DNA from: GCA-2686765 sp036012725
Lineage (GTDB): Bacteria > Pseudomonadota > Alphaproteobacteria > Rhodospirillales > 2-02-FULL-58-16
DNA: 49,635 nucleotides
Reading direction: 5' to 3'
Assembly (NCBI GenBank): GCA_036012725.1
Contig: DASCPW010000066.1
Coordinates: forward strand, 1 to 49,635
The notes under the pieces are model-generated. The model worked only from the letters and a program-made list of their open reading frames with translations, was not told the DNA's origin and did not search any database. Shown in pieces: positions 26,732 through 36,093 of this stretch (positions within the stretch are counted from its first letter, which is position 1; each line of letters starts with the position of its first letter). The position numbers and the translations under genes are program-made.

Positions 26732-28066
26732 GGACTGGGGCTGGGCGGCGGTGGCGGCGTAGCGGCGGTCGATCCTGGCCTTGGCGGCTTTGAACAGTTT
26801 TAGCTCCCTGCCTTTTAGCTTGCGCCCCGACGGCATTTTTACCTTCAGCGGATTGACGCGCCGCCCCTGGCGGAGGATTTCGTAATGCAGGTGCGGCCCG
26901 GTCGAGCGCCCGGTGGTGCCCACATAGCCGATAATCTGGCCCTGCTTGACCCGCCGCCCCTTGGCCATGCCCTTGGCGAAGCTCCGCATATGGGCATAAG
27001 CGGTGGTATAAAGGCCGTTATGGCGAAGACGGATATAGTTTCCGTACGCCCCCTTGCGGCCGGCGTAAATGACACTGCCCCGGCCGGCGGCGTAGATCGG
27101 CGTGCCCGGCGGCGCCGCGAAGTCCACTCCCCGGTGCATCTTGTTGTAGCCCAGCACCGGATGGCGGCGCTTGCCGAAAGTGGAGCTTAGCCGAGCGCCG
27201 TCTATGGGGGTGCGCATCAGCGCCTTGCGCGCGCTCTCGCCTTTTTCGTTGAAGTAGTCCCTCTGTCCGCCGGCGGTGGTATGCAGATAGATGCGATGGC
27301 GCTCGCCGCGCAACGTCAAGGCAGCGTACGAAATGGCGCCGTTGTGGACGAGATTGCCGTCGGCGTCGTGGAAACGCTTGAACATGACCTCGAAACCGTC
27401 GCCCGGCCGGATATCGCGCTGAAAATCCACATCCCAGGAATAGGCACGGATCAACTCGGCCAAGACCGCCGCCGGCACCCCGGCCTTGCCGCCGGCAGTG
27501 GACAGGCTGTAACGGATTTTGCCGGCCAACCTATGCAGCGAAGGGCGAAGCAAGCGTTGGCGTTTTGTCGCCTTGAATCCGCCGCCGGAGAGGCGCCCGA
27601 CAATGATCTCCTGGTTGTAATTGGGGACCAGGGAGAGGCCAAGGAAACGGCCCGGCGACAAGGCGGCGGAGTCCTCGGCGATGTTGGGCTGAATGGTGAC
27701 GGTGATTTCCTGGCCGGGCCTGATCAGGCGCGGGTCGTAATGACCGTTCAAGGTGGCAAGCGCGGCATGGGCGTCTTGGCCTGAGATGCCGGCATCGACG
27801 AGCAACCTGGCGAGGGTATCGCCCGGCCCGGCCCTAAGGGTGAAGGAATATGGACCGCTCCCAGCCCTGATCTCGCTTGGCGGACCCTGGCGGCGGGTCA
27901 GCAAAGTCGCCGCAGCCGTCGGATTGCCTAGGGATATGGGCGCCATGGCGATGGCCGGATCAAACGAGCCGACGCCGGATGGCGGCGCGGCGGCGGGGAA
28001 GCCGTGCCAGGCCAAGGCCAGGCCGGCACCTATAACCGCCACGATAGGGATTACCTTCAACCGCAT
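26729..28066 (-). CDS. M23 (LytM-type) peptidase with N-terminal anchor
   Basis: The protein is a periplasmic peptidoglycan endopeptidase or an activator of cell-wall amidases. The start at ATG 28066 gives MRLKVIPIVAVIGAGLALAW, a signal anchor. A LysM/OapA-like domain follows (~70-130: FTLRAGPGDTLARLLVDAGI, LIRPGQEITVTIQP). The C-terminal LytM domain has NKMHRGVDFAAPPGTPIYAA with His and Asp zinc ligands, and GPHLHYEIL with the catalytic HxH. All metal residues are present, so it is probably an active enzyme. Length is 445 residues. It is transcribed alone towards clpB. Confidence 0.93.
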   Translation of the reverse strand: MRLKVIPIVAVIGAGLALAWHGFPAAAPPSGVGSFDPAIAMAPISLGNPTAAATLLTRRQGPPSEIRAGSGPYSFTLRAGPGDTLARLLVDAGISGQDAHAALATLNGHYDPRLIRPGQEITVTIQPNIAEDSAALSPGRFLGLSLVPNYNQEIIVGRLSGGGFKATKRQRLLRPSLHRLAGKIRYSLSTAGGKAGVPAAVLAELIRAYSWDVDFQRDIRPGDGFEVMFKRFHDADGNLVHNGAISYAALTLRGERHRIYLHTTAGGQRDYFNEKGESARKALMRTPIDGARLSSTFGKRRHPVLGYNKMHRGVDFAAPPGTPIYAAGRGSVIYAGRKGAYGNYIRLRHNGLYTTAYAHMRSFAKGMAKGRRVKQGQIIGYVGTTGRSTGPHLHYEILRQGRRVNPLKVKMPSGRKLKGRELKLFKAAKARIDRRYAATAAQPQS

Positions 28067-28245
28067 CGATCTTCCTTGAAGTCTAGCCAATAAATTGCGA
28101 TTCCCATAGGACGATCAATAATATAAGTCAAATTTTTAACGGAAACTTTCTGACCGCCGCCGGATGCCAAGGAAATGAAATTGCAAAACCACCATACCCG
28201 CGCCGACCCCACACGTAATTGACAGGGTGGCGGGGATGTCCATAA
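28067..28245. other. Intergenic region between the M23 gene and the riboswitch
   Basis: AT-rich sequence at 28085-28140 probably includes the promoter of the peptidase gene. The promoter of the B12 operon should lie near 28180-28245. No gene is supported. Confidence 0.3.
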
Positions 28246-28425
28246 TGAGAATTCGGTGATGGTTCCCCAAAAAACGGGGACGAAGAGGGAACACGGTGAA
28301 AGTCCGTGGCTGCCTCCGCAACTGTAAACGGTGAGTTCCTGCCGCTAACAAGCCACTGGGAAACCGGGAAGGCCAGGCAGGGAACTATGATCCGCTAGCC
28401 AGGAGACCTACCGTCACTGCGTCAC
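28246..28425 (+). ncRNA. Cobalamin riboswitch
   Basis: The region has the conserved blocks of an adenosylcobalamin-type aptamer in order: GAATTCGGTG at the start, GGGAACACGGTGAAAGTCC, GGCTGCCTCCGCAACTGTAA, and the B12 box GCTAGCCAGGAGACCTACC. Just downstream, TGCGTCACC (28418-28426) can pair with GGTGACGCA (28470-28478), a possible expression platform, and the receptor start is a further 145 bases on. Binding of B12 would be expected to lower expression of the transport operon that follows. Confidence 0.93.
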
Positions 28426-28622
28426 CCAACCGTCACGCGGAGCGTTTGATGGTCCGGTTTACCGTTCGCGGTGACGCACTGTTCGTAAGTGCTCGCGTAA
28501 GGGAAACCGGCCGGTGAAGTTGACAAATCCAAAACCCGAACCGTTGCGCGTGACCGCGGCCAAGTTCACTAGTTTTTCCCCCCCGCGGGCTCCAATGATC
28601 ACTTAATTTGGAGTCTGTAACG

Positions 28623-30677
28623 ATGAAAACCCATCTTAACCCCTACCCCATGCCGCCAACGGAATTGCTGCCCTTTGCGGTTACGGCGGCTTTGGCTCTG
28701 CTGGCGGCACCTTTCGCCGGCGCCCAGGAACCTGTCACCCAATTCGATGATATCTTTGTTTCGGCCTCGCGCCTCGGTATCGGCTTCGCCGGCGCCTCCA
28801 CATCGGTCATCGAGGCCGATGAAATCGAAAAGTCCGCCGCCCAATCCTTGCCCGAGCTTCTCGGCCTGGAAGCCGGCATTCAAAGCCGCGACTTCTTCGG
28901 GGGCACGGCGGGAACGCGGGCAACCGTCGATATCCGTGGTTTCGGCACGGCGGGAACCCAGAACACCCTGCTGTTGATCGACGGCCGGCGTCTTAACGAC
29001 ATCGACCTGGCGGCAATCGACTGGTCGAAGATCCCCAAAGACAGCATCGAGAGAATCGAGATCATTCGCGGCAACGCCGGCGCCGTGCTCTATGGCGACG
29101 GCGCCATCGGCGGGGTCGTTAATATTGTCACCAAACCGGCCACCGAACGGGAGCAAAAGAGGCGCTTGAACGTCTCTTTCGGTTCCGACGACCACCGGGG
29201 GACTGACCTCTCGGTCAACCAGTCCGCCGGCCCGGTTTCAGTCAGCCTTTACGCCAACTACATCGACACCCATGGGTACCGGGACAATAACAATTTCATT
29301 AAACGCAACTTTTCCACCGAACTCCGCCACCGGGGAAAGAAGGGAGATGCATTCATCAAGCTGAACATGGATGATGAAAATCTGCAATTACCAGGGGCGC
29401 GCCTGGTCACCGAGAGCACCGGCAGCGATCTCCTCGAGACGGACCGGCGCGGCGCCGCGACGCCGTTCGACTTTGCCTTGCAAAACGGCATTGACGTCAC
29501 CCTCGGGGTGACCCGGCAACTGTCGAAGGACATGAAACTCGCCGTCGAGGGCGGCGTCAGGCAGAAGGATCAGGACGCCTATCTCAATGATTTTTCCGTT
29601 GTCGATACCGTGCTCACCACATGGTCGTTGACGCCCAGGCTGATCGCCGACCACGGCATCGGCGGGCTCGACGCCAATACGACCCTTGGCCTGGACTATT
29701 ACTACGCCGACTATGATTCCGACCGGAAAAGCGGTTTTGCCGCCATTCAGCCGGATGACCGTTACAACGCCAAGCAGCAAAGCGTCGCCCTTTACGCCCA
29801 GACCAGGCTTACTCTTTCCGAGAATACCGAGGCCCAAATCGGGCTGCGCGTTCAGCGTGTCGACGCCCACGCCGGGCATACCAAAATTCCCGCTTCCTGG
29901 ACCACCCAGATCTATTCCCTGAACGATACGGAATGGCATTACGCCGCCAATCTGGGCATCGAACACCAACTGACCGACGACTTTGTGCTCTTCGGCCGGA
30001 TCGGGCGCAGCCTGCGGATTCCGACCATCGACGAGCGTATCGGCAGCCTGGGAACCGGTTCGTTCGAGCTCAACACCCAGACATCAAAAGACGTGGAAGC
30101 CGGCCTGCGTTACGACTCCGGGCCGTTGAGCCTGCAAACCAGCGCCTTCCTGATGGAGTTGAAAAATGAGATCGCCTTTGATTCGCAGGTTGTCAACTTC
30201 GGGACCAACAAGAACTACAAGCCGACACGCCGCTACGGCGTCGAGAACAGCCTGGACTGGGCCATCGCCGACGATCTTCGTTTGAAGGGCGCGTTTTCCT
30301 ATATGCGGGCTAAATTCAAGGACGGCGACTTCGACGGCAACGACATCCCCCTGGTCGCCCCGTGGACGGTTAGCACGACGGTATTCTGGGACATCTGGAA
30401 GGATTACCTAAAGCTGGCGGCGACAATGAACTTCCTGGACTCAAAAAGGCTCGAAAATGACGAGCGGAACCTGTTCACCAAGATCCCCAGCCACGCCCTG
30501 GTTGACCTCAAACTGAACGGCGCCTACCGGTCGTTAACCTGGGCCGCCGAGGTCAACAATCTTTTCGACAAGGATTACTATAACTACGGTATCGCCAGCG
30601 CCACGACCATGGGCACCTACAACGCCTATCCCCTGCCCGGACGCACCTTCAAGTTAACGGCGGGGGCCAGGTTCTGA
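28623..30677 (+). CDS. TonB-dependent vitamin B12 receptor, BtuB-like
   Basis: This outer-membrane receptor of 684 residues follows a cobalamin riboswitch and precedes BtuF/C/D-like genes, so its substrate is most likely a corrinoid. A signal peptide ends near FAGAQEPV, followed by a TonB-box-like segment (DDIFVSASRL). The plug domain shows SVIEADEIEKSAAQSLPELL, VDIRGFG, NTLLLIDGRRLND and IERIEIIRGNAGAVLYGDGA. A 22-strand barrel follows and ends with aromatic-terminated strands, finally KLTAGARF. The ATG at 28623 was preferred over an upstream TTG because GGAG lies nine bases before it. It overlaps the next gene by one base. Confidence 0.88.
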   Translation: MKTHLNPYPMPPTELLPFAVTAALALLAAPFAGAQEPVTQFDDIFVSASRLGIGFAGASTSVIEADEIEKSAAQSLPELLGLEAGIQSRDFFGGTAGTRATVDIRGFGTAGTQNTLLLIDGRRLNDIDLAAIDWSKIPKDSIERIEIIRGNAGAVLYGDGAIGGVVNIVTKPATEREQKRRLNVSFGSDDHRGTDLSVNQSAGPVSVSLYANYIDTHGYRDNNNFIKRNFSTELRHRGKKGDAFIKLNMDDENLQLPGARLVTESTGSDLLETDRRGAATPFDFALQNGIDVTLGVTRQLSKDMKLAVEGGVRQKDQDAYLNDFSVVDTVLTTWSLTPRLIADHGIGGLDANTTLGLDYYYADYDSDRKSGFAAIQPDDRYNAKQQSVALYAQTRLTLSENTEAQIGLRVQRVDAHAGHTKIPASWTTQIYSLNDTEWHYAANLGIEHQLTDDFVLFGRIGRSLRIPTIDERIGSLGTGSFELNTQTSKDVEAGLRYDSGPLSLQTSAFLMELKNEIAFDSQVVNFGTNKNYKPTRRYGVENSLDWAIADDLRLKGAFSYMRAKFKDGDFDGNDIPLVAPWTVSTTVFWDIWKDYLKLAATMNFLDSKRLENDERNLFTKIPSHALVDLKLNGAYRSLTWAAEVNNLFDKDYYNYGIASATTMGTYNAYPLPGRTFKLTAGARF

Positions 30678-31519
30678 TGTCGACGGCGGTGGCGGCATTT
30701 TTGCTGGCGGTGCTCCTCTGGCCATCGGTGAGCGCCGCCAAGCCCGAACGCATCGTCTCCATCAACCTATGCGCCGACCAGATGCTGTTGGCCCTGGCCG
30801 AGCGCCACGCCATCGCCTCGCTGAGCCGCTTGGTCGCCGACCGGGAAATCTCGGCGGCGGCGGTCGAAGAGATCGAAGGCATCCCGCTTAACGGCGGCCG
30901 GGCCGAGGAAGTCCTGGCGCTTGCGCCGGACTTGGTGGTCGCCGGACGCCATGCCGCCCGGGCGACGATTTTCGTTCTCAAAAAACTGGGCTACAGGGTG
31001 ATGGAACTGGACATCGCCCGGTCCATCGCCGAAATCCGCGAGAGCATCCGGATTTTGGGCACCGCCATAGGCGAGGGGCAACGGGCCGAAAAACTGATTA
31101 AAGCCATCGACGCAAGGCTCCGGCGCTTGGCCCCGGCCGCCTCCGGAGCCCGCCTTGGCGCTGTTTATTACCAGCCCAACGGCTTGGCAGCGGGAGGTGA
31201 CAGCCTGGTCGACGACGTTATCTCCCGGGCCGGCCTTATCAACCTCGCCGCCGGGCTCGGCGTTCGCGGCCAGGGACGGCTGCCCTTGGAAATGCTGATC
31301 ATGGCGCGTCCCCATATCCTTATTGTCGATGCCGGCCGGCCGCAAGCCCCCGCCCTTGCCTTCCAGGTCCTGGATCATCCGGCCCTGACCGCCCTGACCG
31401 AAAAAGCGATAACCGTCGCCATTCCGCAAAGACTGTGGATATGCGGACTGCCGGCCACCATCGAGGCGACGGAACGGCTGGCGAAACTACGCCAATCGGC
31501 GGCGAGGCGGAACCAATGA
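30677..31519 (+). CDS. Cobalamin ABC transporter substrate-binding protein, BtuF-like
   Basis: This is a periplasmic binding protein of the metal/corrinoid class (cluster A-II fold). The 280 residues begin with a signal sequence (AVAAFLLAVLLWPSVSAAKP), then RIVSINLCADQMLLALAERH, LAPDLVVAG and RPHILIVDA. Its ATG shares one base with the btuB stop (TGATG), and its own stop overlaps the permease start as ATGA. Riboswitch control and the neighbours give the substrate; family members also carry haem or siderophores. Confidence 0.86.
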   Translation: MSTAVAAFLLAVLLWPSVSAAKPERIVSINLCADQMLLALAERHAIASLSRLVADREISAAAVEEIEGIPLNGGRAEEVLALAPDLVVAGRHAARATIFVLKKLGYRVMELDIARSIAEIRESIRILGTAIGEGQRAEKLIKAIDARLRRLAPAASGARLGAVYYQPNGLAAGGDSLVDDVISRAGLINLAAGLGVRGQGRLPLEMLIMARPHILIVDAGRPQAPALAFQVLDHPALTALTEKAITVAIPQRLWICGLPATIEATERLAKLRQSAARRNQ

Positions 31520-32538
31520 CCGGCGGCGACGCCGTAGCGTCCGGGCCGGCGCCCTCCTGGCTGTTGCCTTTGGGGTTGTTTTCCGCCCTGGTTCCGTTAT
31601 GCGGCCTATCGCTGCTGGCGGGACAGGTGTCCTTGGACCCCGGCCAGGTGTTGGCCGGCCTCGCCGGCACCGGCGACGAGGCATATGGGCTAATCGTCTG
31701 GCACCTGCGGGTGCCGAGGACGCTGCTTGCCGTTCTCGTCGGGACCAGCCTAGGCTTGGCCGGCGCCGTCCTGCAGGGCCTTTTACGCAATCCCCTGGCC
31801 GAGCCGGGACTAATCGGCATTTCGACGACGGCAGCCTTGGGCGCGGTGTTGGTCTTCTACGGCGGTTTTGCCGCCGTTTTCATCCTCGCCCTGCCGCTCG
31901 GCGGGATGGCCGGGGCGGCTGTTTCCGTCGTCTTGCTGATGGGACTTTCCGGGCGCGGCGCCAGCACCTTTACGCTGATCCTGGCGGGCGTCGCCGTCAA
32001 CAGCCTGGCCGGCGCCCTGACGGCGCTGGCGCTCAACCTGTCGGACAATCCCTACGCCGCCACCGAGATCATATTCTGGATGCTGGGATCGCTGGCCGAC
32101 CGCGGTTTCGACCATGTCTGGATCGCCACCGTTTTCATGCTTCCGGGATGGCTGCTCATGCTCGGCACGGGGCGCGCCATGGACGCCCTCACCTTGGGCG
32201 AGGAAACGGCGGCCAGCCTGGGCTTTAACCTGGCTTCGCTGCGCTGGCGCTCGGTCCTCGGCACCGCCCTCGCCGTCGGCGCCGCGGTTTCCGTCAGCGG
32301 CGCCATCGGTTTTATCGGCTTGATGGTGCCGCACCTGCTGAGACCCCTGGTCGGCCATCAACCGGGACGGCTGCTCCTGGCCAGCGCCATCGGCGGCGCC
32401 TTGTTGCTGGTCGTCACCGACATTGCCGTCAGGCTGTTACCGACGGAGGTGGAGTTGAAGATCGGGGTGATGACCGCCTTGCTGGGGGCACCGTTCTTTT
32501 TCTTTCTGTTGTGGAAAATGCGGAGGACCCAGCAGTGA
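31516..32538 (+). CDS. Cobalamin ABC transporter permease, BtuC-like
   Basis: The 340-residue FecCD/BtuC-family permease has about ten membrane segments. Characteristic blocks are WHLRVPRTLLAVLVGTSLGL, AGAVLQGLLRNPLAEPGLIG, MLGSLADRGFDHVW and GFIGLMVPHLLRPLVGHQPG. The start at ATG 31516 overlaps the btuF stop, and the end overlaps the ATPase start (GTGA), so all three transporter genes are translationally coupled. Confidence 0.9.
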   Translation: MTGGDAVASGPAPSWLLPLGLFSALVPLCGLSLLAGQVSLDPGQVLAGLAGTGDEAYGLIVWHLRVPRTLLAVLVGTSLGLAGAVLQGLLRNPLAEPGLIGISTTAALGAVLVFYGGFAAVFILALPLGGMAGAAVSVVLLMGLSGRGASTFTLILAGVAVNSLAGALTALALNLSDNPYAATEIIFWMLGSLADRGFDHVWIATVFMLPGWLLMLGTGRAMDALTLGEETAASLGFNLASLRWRSVLGTALAVGAAVSVSGAIGFIGLMVPHLLRPLVGHQPGRLLLASAIGGALLLVVTDIAVRLLPTEVELKIGVMTALLGAPFFFFLLWKMRRTQQ

Positions 32539-33344
32539 TCCGGTTACAAGCCGAGGCCATCAGTGTCGCTTACAACGGCCGCCAGGCGCTGGCCGCTGTC
32601 GGCGCGACGGTGGAAGACGGCGAAGTTGTCGGCCTTGTCGGCCCCAATGGCGCCGGCAAGACGACTTTGCTCAAGACTTGCGCCGGCTTGCTGGAGCCGG
32701 AGCGGGGAGCCGTCCTTTTCGAGGACAAGCCACTGGCGGAGTGGAGACCGGCGGCGCTAGCCCGGCGCCTCGCCTATCTGCCACAGGGAGCATCCTATGC
32801 CTGGCCGCTCAGGGTCCGCCGCCTGATCGCCCTGGGCAGGCTGCCGCATCTGCCGCCATGGCGGCGGCCGTCGCCTAACGACGAGGCGGCTATCGACCGG
32901 GCCATGCGCCTGGCCGACGTGGCGCATTTGGCTGGGCGCACCGCCGACGCCCTTTCCGGCGGCGAGAGGGCAAGGGTGATGCTGGCCAGGGCTCTGGCCG
33001 TCGAGCCCCGCTTGCTGCTCGCCGACGAGCCGGTCTCCGGGCTCGACCCCAGGCACCAGTTGCAAGTGATGGAAGTTCTCAAGGGCCTCGCCGAAGGCGG
33101 CGCCAGCGTCGTCGTCACATTGCACGATCTCAGCCTCGCCGCCCGTTTTTGCGACCGGCTGGTATTGCTGCGCGACGGCAAGATGATGGCCGAGGGGGCG
33201 CCGGCGGAAGTGCTTTCAACAGTCAACCTGGAAACGGTATTCGGCGTTCGCGCCGTCTCGGGCCGCCAGGACGGATCGCTCTATCTGCTGCCCTGGCAAG
33301 TGGTCAATGGTCCGGAAGGAACCGCCCCGGCGGACAAAATGTAA
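32535..33344 (+). CDS. Cobalamin ABC transporter ATP-binding protein, BtuD-like
   Basis: This ABC ATPase energises the permease above. It starts at GTG 32535 (VIRLQAEAISVAYNGRQ), supported by GGAGG eight bases upstream; the longer ATG frame would start inside btuC. Motifs are Walker A GPNGAGKTTLLK, Q-loop YLPQGASYAWPLRV, signature LSGGERARVMLARAL, Walker B RLLLADEPVSGLD and H-loop VTLHDLSLAARF. Length is 269 residues. tonB starts two bases after its stop. Confidence 0.92.
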   Translation: MIRLQAEAISVAYNGRQALAAVGATVEDGEVVGLVGPNGAGKTTLLKTCAGLLEPERGAVLFEDKPLAEWRPAALARRLAYLPQGASYAWPLRVRRLIALGRLPHLPPWRRPSPNDEAAIDRAMRLADVAHLAGRTADALSGGERARVMLARALAVEPRLLLADEPVSGLDPRHQLQVMEVLKGLAEGGASVVVTLHDLSLAARFCDRLVLLRDGKMMAEGAPAEVLSTVNLETVFGVRAVSGRQDGSLYLLPWQVVNGPEGTAPADKM

Positions 33345-33345
33345 C

Positions 33346-34233
33346 ATGCGCGAGACTTTTGAAAAATCTTGCCTGCTTGGAGCTTCCGGCCCGACAGCCG
33401 TCTTCGGGACGGGCTTCAAGGGGACCTGGGCTGCCGTCGCCGCCTCGGCGCTGCTGCACGGCGCCGTAACGACGGCGGCGGTCTTGGGCTGGAGCGAAAC
33501 CACGCCCACCGCCGGGTCGGCGGTTGTCGTCGAACTGGTTTTCATCTCGCCCGATCCCGGCGGCTCCGGCGAGTCGGCCGGAAATGAAAGCCGGGCTGAT
33601 CTGTCTGTTACCAAGAGCAGGGAACAAGGGGTGATGCAGCCCGTCCCCGTCGAGCGGCAAGCTCAACCGCCACCCTCGGCCCCGCCGCCGGATACCTCCA
33701 ACAGGCCGACCGAGAAACCAGCCGCTGAAAAAAAGCCAAGCGGAGACCCGCCGGTGGAGCAAACGGCGGCTCTTCAATCCACCTCCCAACCCGCGCCCAC
33801 CAAGCCTTCACCACCAAAGGCGCAACCGGCGGCCCTCGAATCCATCTCCCAGCCGGCCACCGGCGGGGTGAAAACCGTCAACCTGTCGGCGACGACGGCG
33901 CGCGGCAAGCTTGATGCTTCAACCGCCGGAGTGGGCCGCGAAGGATATCTGGATGGGCCTAAGTTCCAGATGGGATCGGCGAGGAATCCCTTGCCCCGTT
34001 ACCCGAGAACGGCGCGGCGGCGGGGCATAGAGGGGCGCGTCATCTTGCGCGTCGTGGTCGGCGCCGACGGCCTGCCGCTGTCGATCGACGTTCATGAGAG
34101 CAGCGGTCATTCCATTCTCGACAGGGCCGCCGTCAAGGCGTTCAGGAAATGGCGGTTCCAGCCGGCCCGGCGTGCCGGAACCGCGGTGACCGCGCCCGTC
34201 GACATTCCCATCTCCTTCCGCTTGCAAGACTGA
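33346..34233 (+). CDS. TonB energy transducer
   Basis: TonB couples the inner-membrane proton motive force to outer-membrane receptors. The 295-residue protein has one helix near residues 25-48 (WAAVAASALLHGAVTTAAVL), including a conserved-type His, then a long Pro-rich periplasmic linker (PPPDTSNRPTEKPAAEKKPS and similar). The C-terminal TonB domain is PLPRYPRTARRRGIEGRVIL through AVKAFRKWRFQPARR. It ends the B12 operon. ExbB and ExbD are not in this window, so they must be supplied from elsewhere. It converges on the broken ald gene with 16 bases between. Confidence 0.9.
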   Translation: MRETFEKSCLLGASGPTAVFGTGFKGTWAAVAASALLHGAVTTAAVLGWSETTPTAGSAVVVELVFISPDPGGSGESAGNESRADLSVTKSREQGVMQPVPVERQAQPPPSAPPPDTSNRPTEKPAAEKKPSGDPPVEQTAALQSTSQPAPTKPSPPKAQPAALESISQPATGGVKTVNLSATTARGKLDASTAGVGREGYLDGPKFQMGSARNPLPRYPRTARRRGIEGRVILRVVVGADGLPLSIDVHESSGHSILDRAAVKAFRKWRFQPARRAGTAVTAPVDIPISFRLQD

Positions 34234-34249
34234 TCTCCAAATAGACGCT

Positions 34250-35369
<1,120 letters not shown>

Positions 35370-35518
35370 TTTCAAAACTCCTTTGAGGTTATTGATACAG
35401 GATCGGCGCCATTGCATGCGCGGAAAATCTTGCTGCCGCCACATTAGCCGGTTCGGCGGCACGAGTTTTGTGCTAACCTCGGGTCACTATTTAAGGATTT
35501 GTTTTAGGAGAATTTCCC
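35370..35518. promoter_or_regulatory. Divergent region between broken ald and the DUF1134 gene
   Basis: The stretch holds the ald ribosome site at its left edge and TTTTAGGAGAATTTCCC before the DUF1134 start on the right, a strong AGGAG site. No operator was recognised. Confidence 0.3.
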
Positions 35519-36079
35519 ATGAAGCCCCGCCCGCGCCTCCTGCTGGCCGCCGTCTTGTTGCTTGTTTTCAGCGGCCCCGCCATGGCCGCCGAGGACGATA
35601 CCTATGACATGGGAACGATCCTCAAGAAGGCCGAAACCTTTTTCGGGGGAACGACCAAGGGCCTGGCCGAGGTCATGCAAAAAACCTTCAAGGAGCACGG
35701 GTGGCCCAACGGGTACATCACCGGCGAGGAAGCCAGCGGCGCTTTCGTGGTCGGCCTGCGCTACGGCAGGGGCAAGCTCAACCGCAAGAACGGTGAAACC
35801 CGGGATATTTTCTGGCAGGGGCCGACCGTCGGCTTCGACATCGGCGGCAATGCCTCCAAGGTCTTTACGCTAATCTATCACATGAGCAAAACCGACGAGC
35901 TTTACCAGCGCATCCCGGGCGTCGACGGAAGCCTCTATATCGCCGCCGGTTTCGGCGTCAATTACCAGCAGACCGGCGAATTGATCCTGGCACCCATCCG
36001 CACCGGGGTCGGGCTCAGATTGGGCGTCAACGTCGGATATCTGCACTACGGCAAGAAGCAGACCTGGATACCATTTTAA
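35519..36079 (+). CDS. EipA-like DUF1134 envelope protein
   Basis: The 186-residue protein has a signal peptide (LLLAAVLLLVFSGPAMAAED) and a DUF1134 domain: SGAFVVGLRYGRGKLNRKNG, QGPTVGFDIGGNASKVFTLI, YHMSKTDELYQRIPGVDGSL, YIAAGFGVNYQQ and IRTGVGLRLGVNVGYLHY. DUF1134 includes EipA of Brucella, a periplasmic protein needed for envelope integrity. It appears intact and follows a strong ribosome site. mmsA starts 14 bases downstream but is functionally unrelated. Confidence 0.9.
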   Translation: MKPRPRLLLAAVLLLVFSGPAMAAEDDTYDMGTILKKAETFFGGTTKGLAEVMQKTFKEHGWPNGYITGEEASGAFVVGLRYGRGKLNRKNGETRDIFWQGPTVGFDIGGNASKVFTLIYHMSKTDELYQRIPGVDGSLYIAAGFGVNYQQTGELILAPIRTGVGLRLGVNVGYLHYGKKQTWIPF

Positions 36080-36093
36080 GGGAATCAAGCAAG

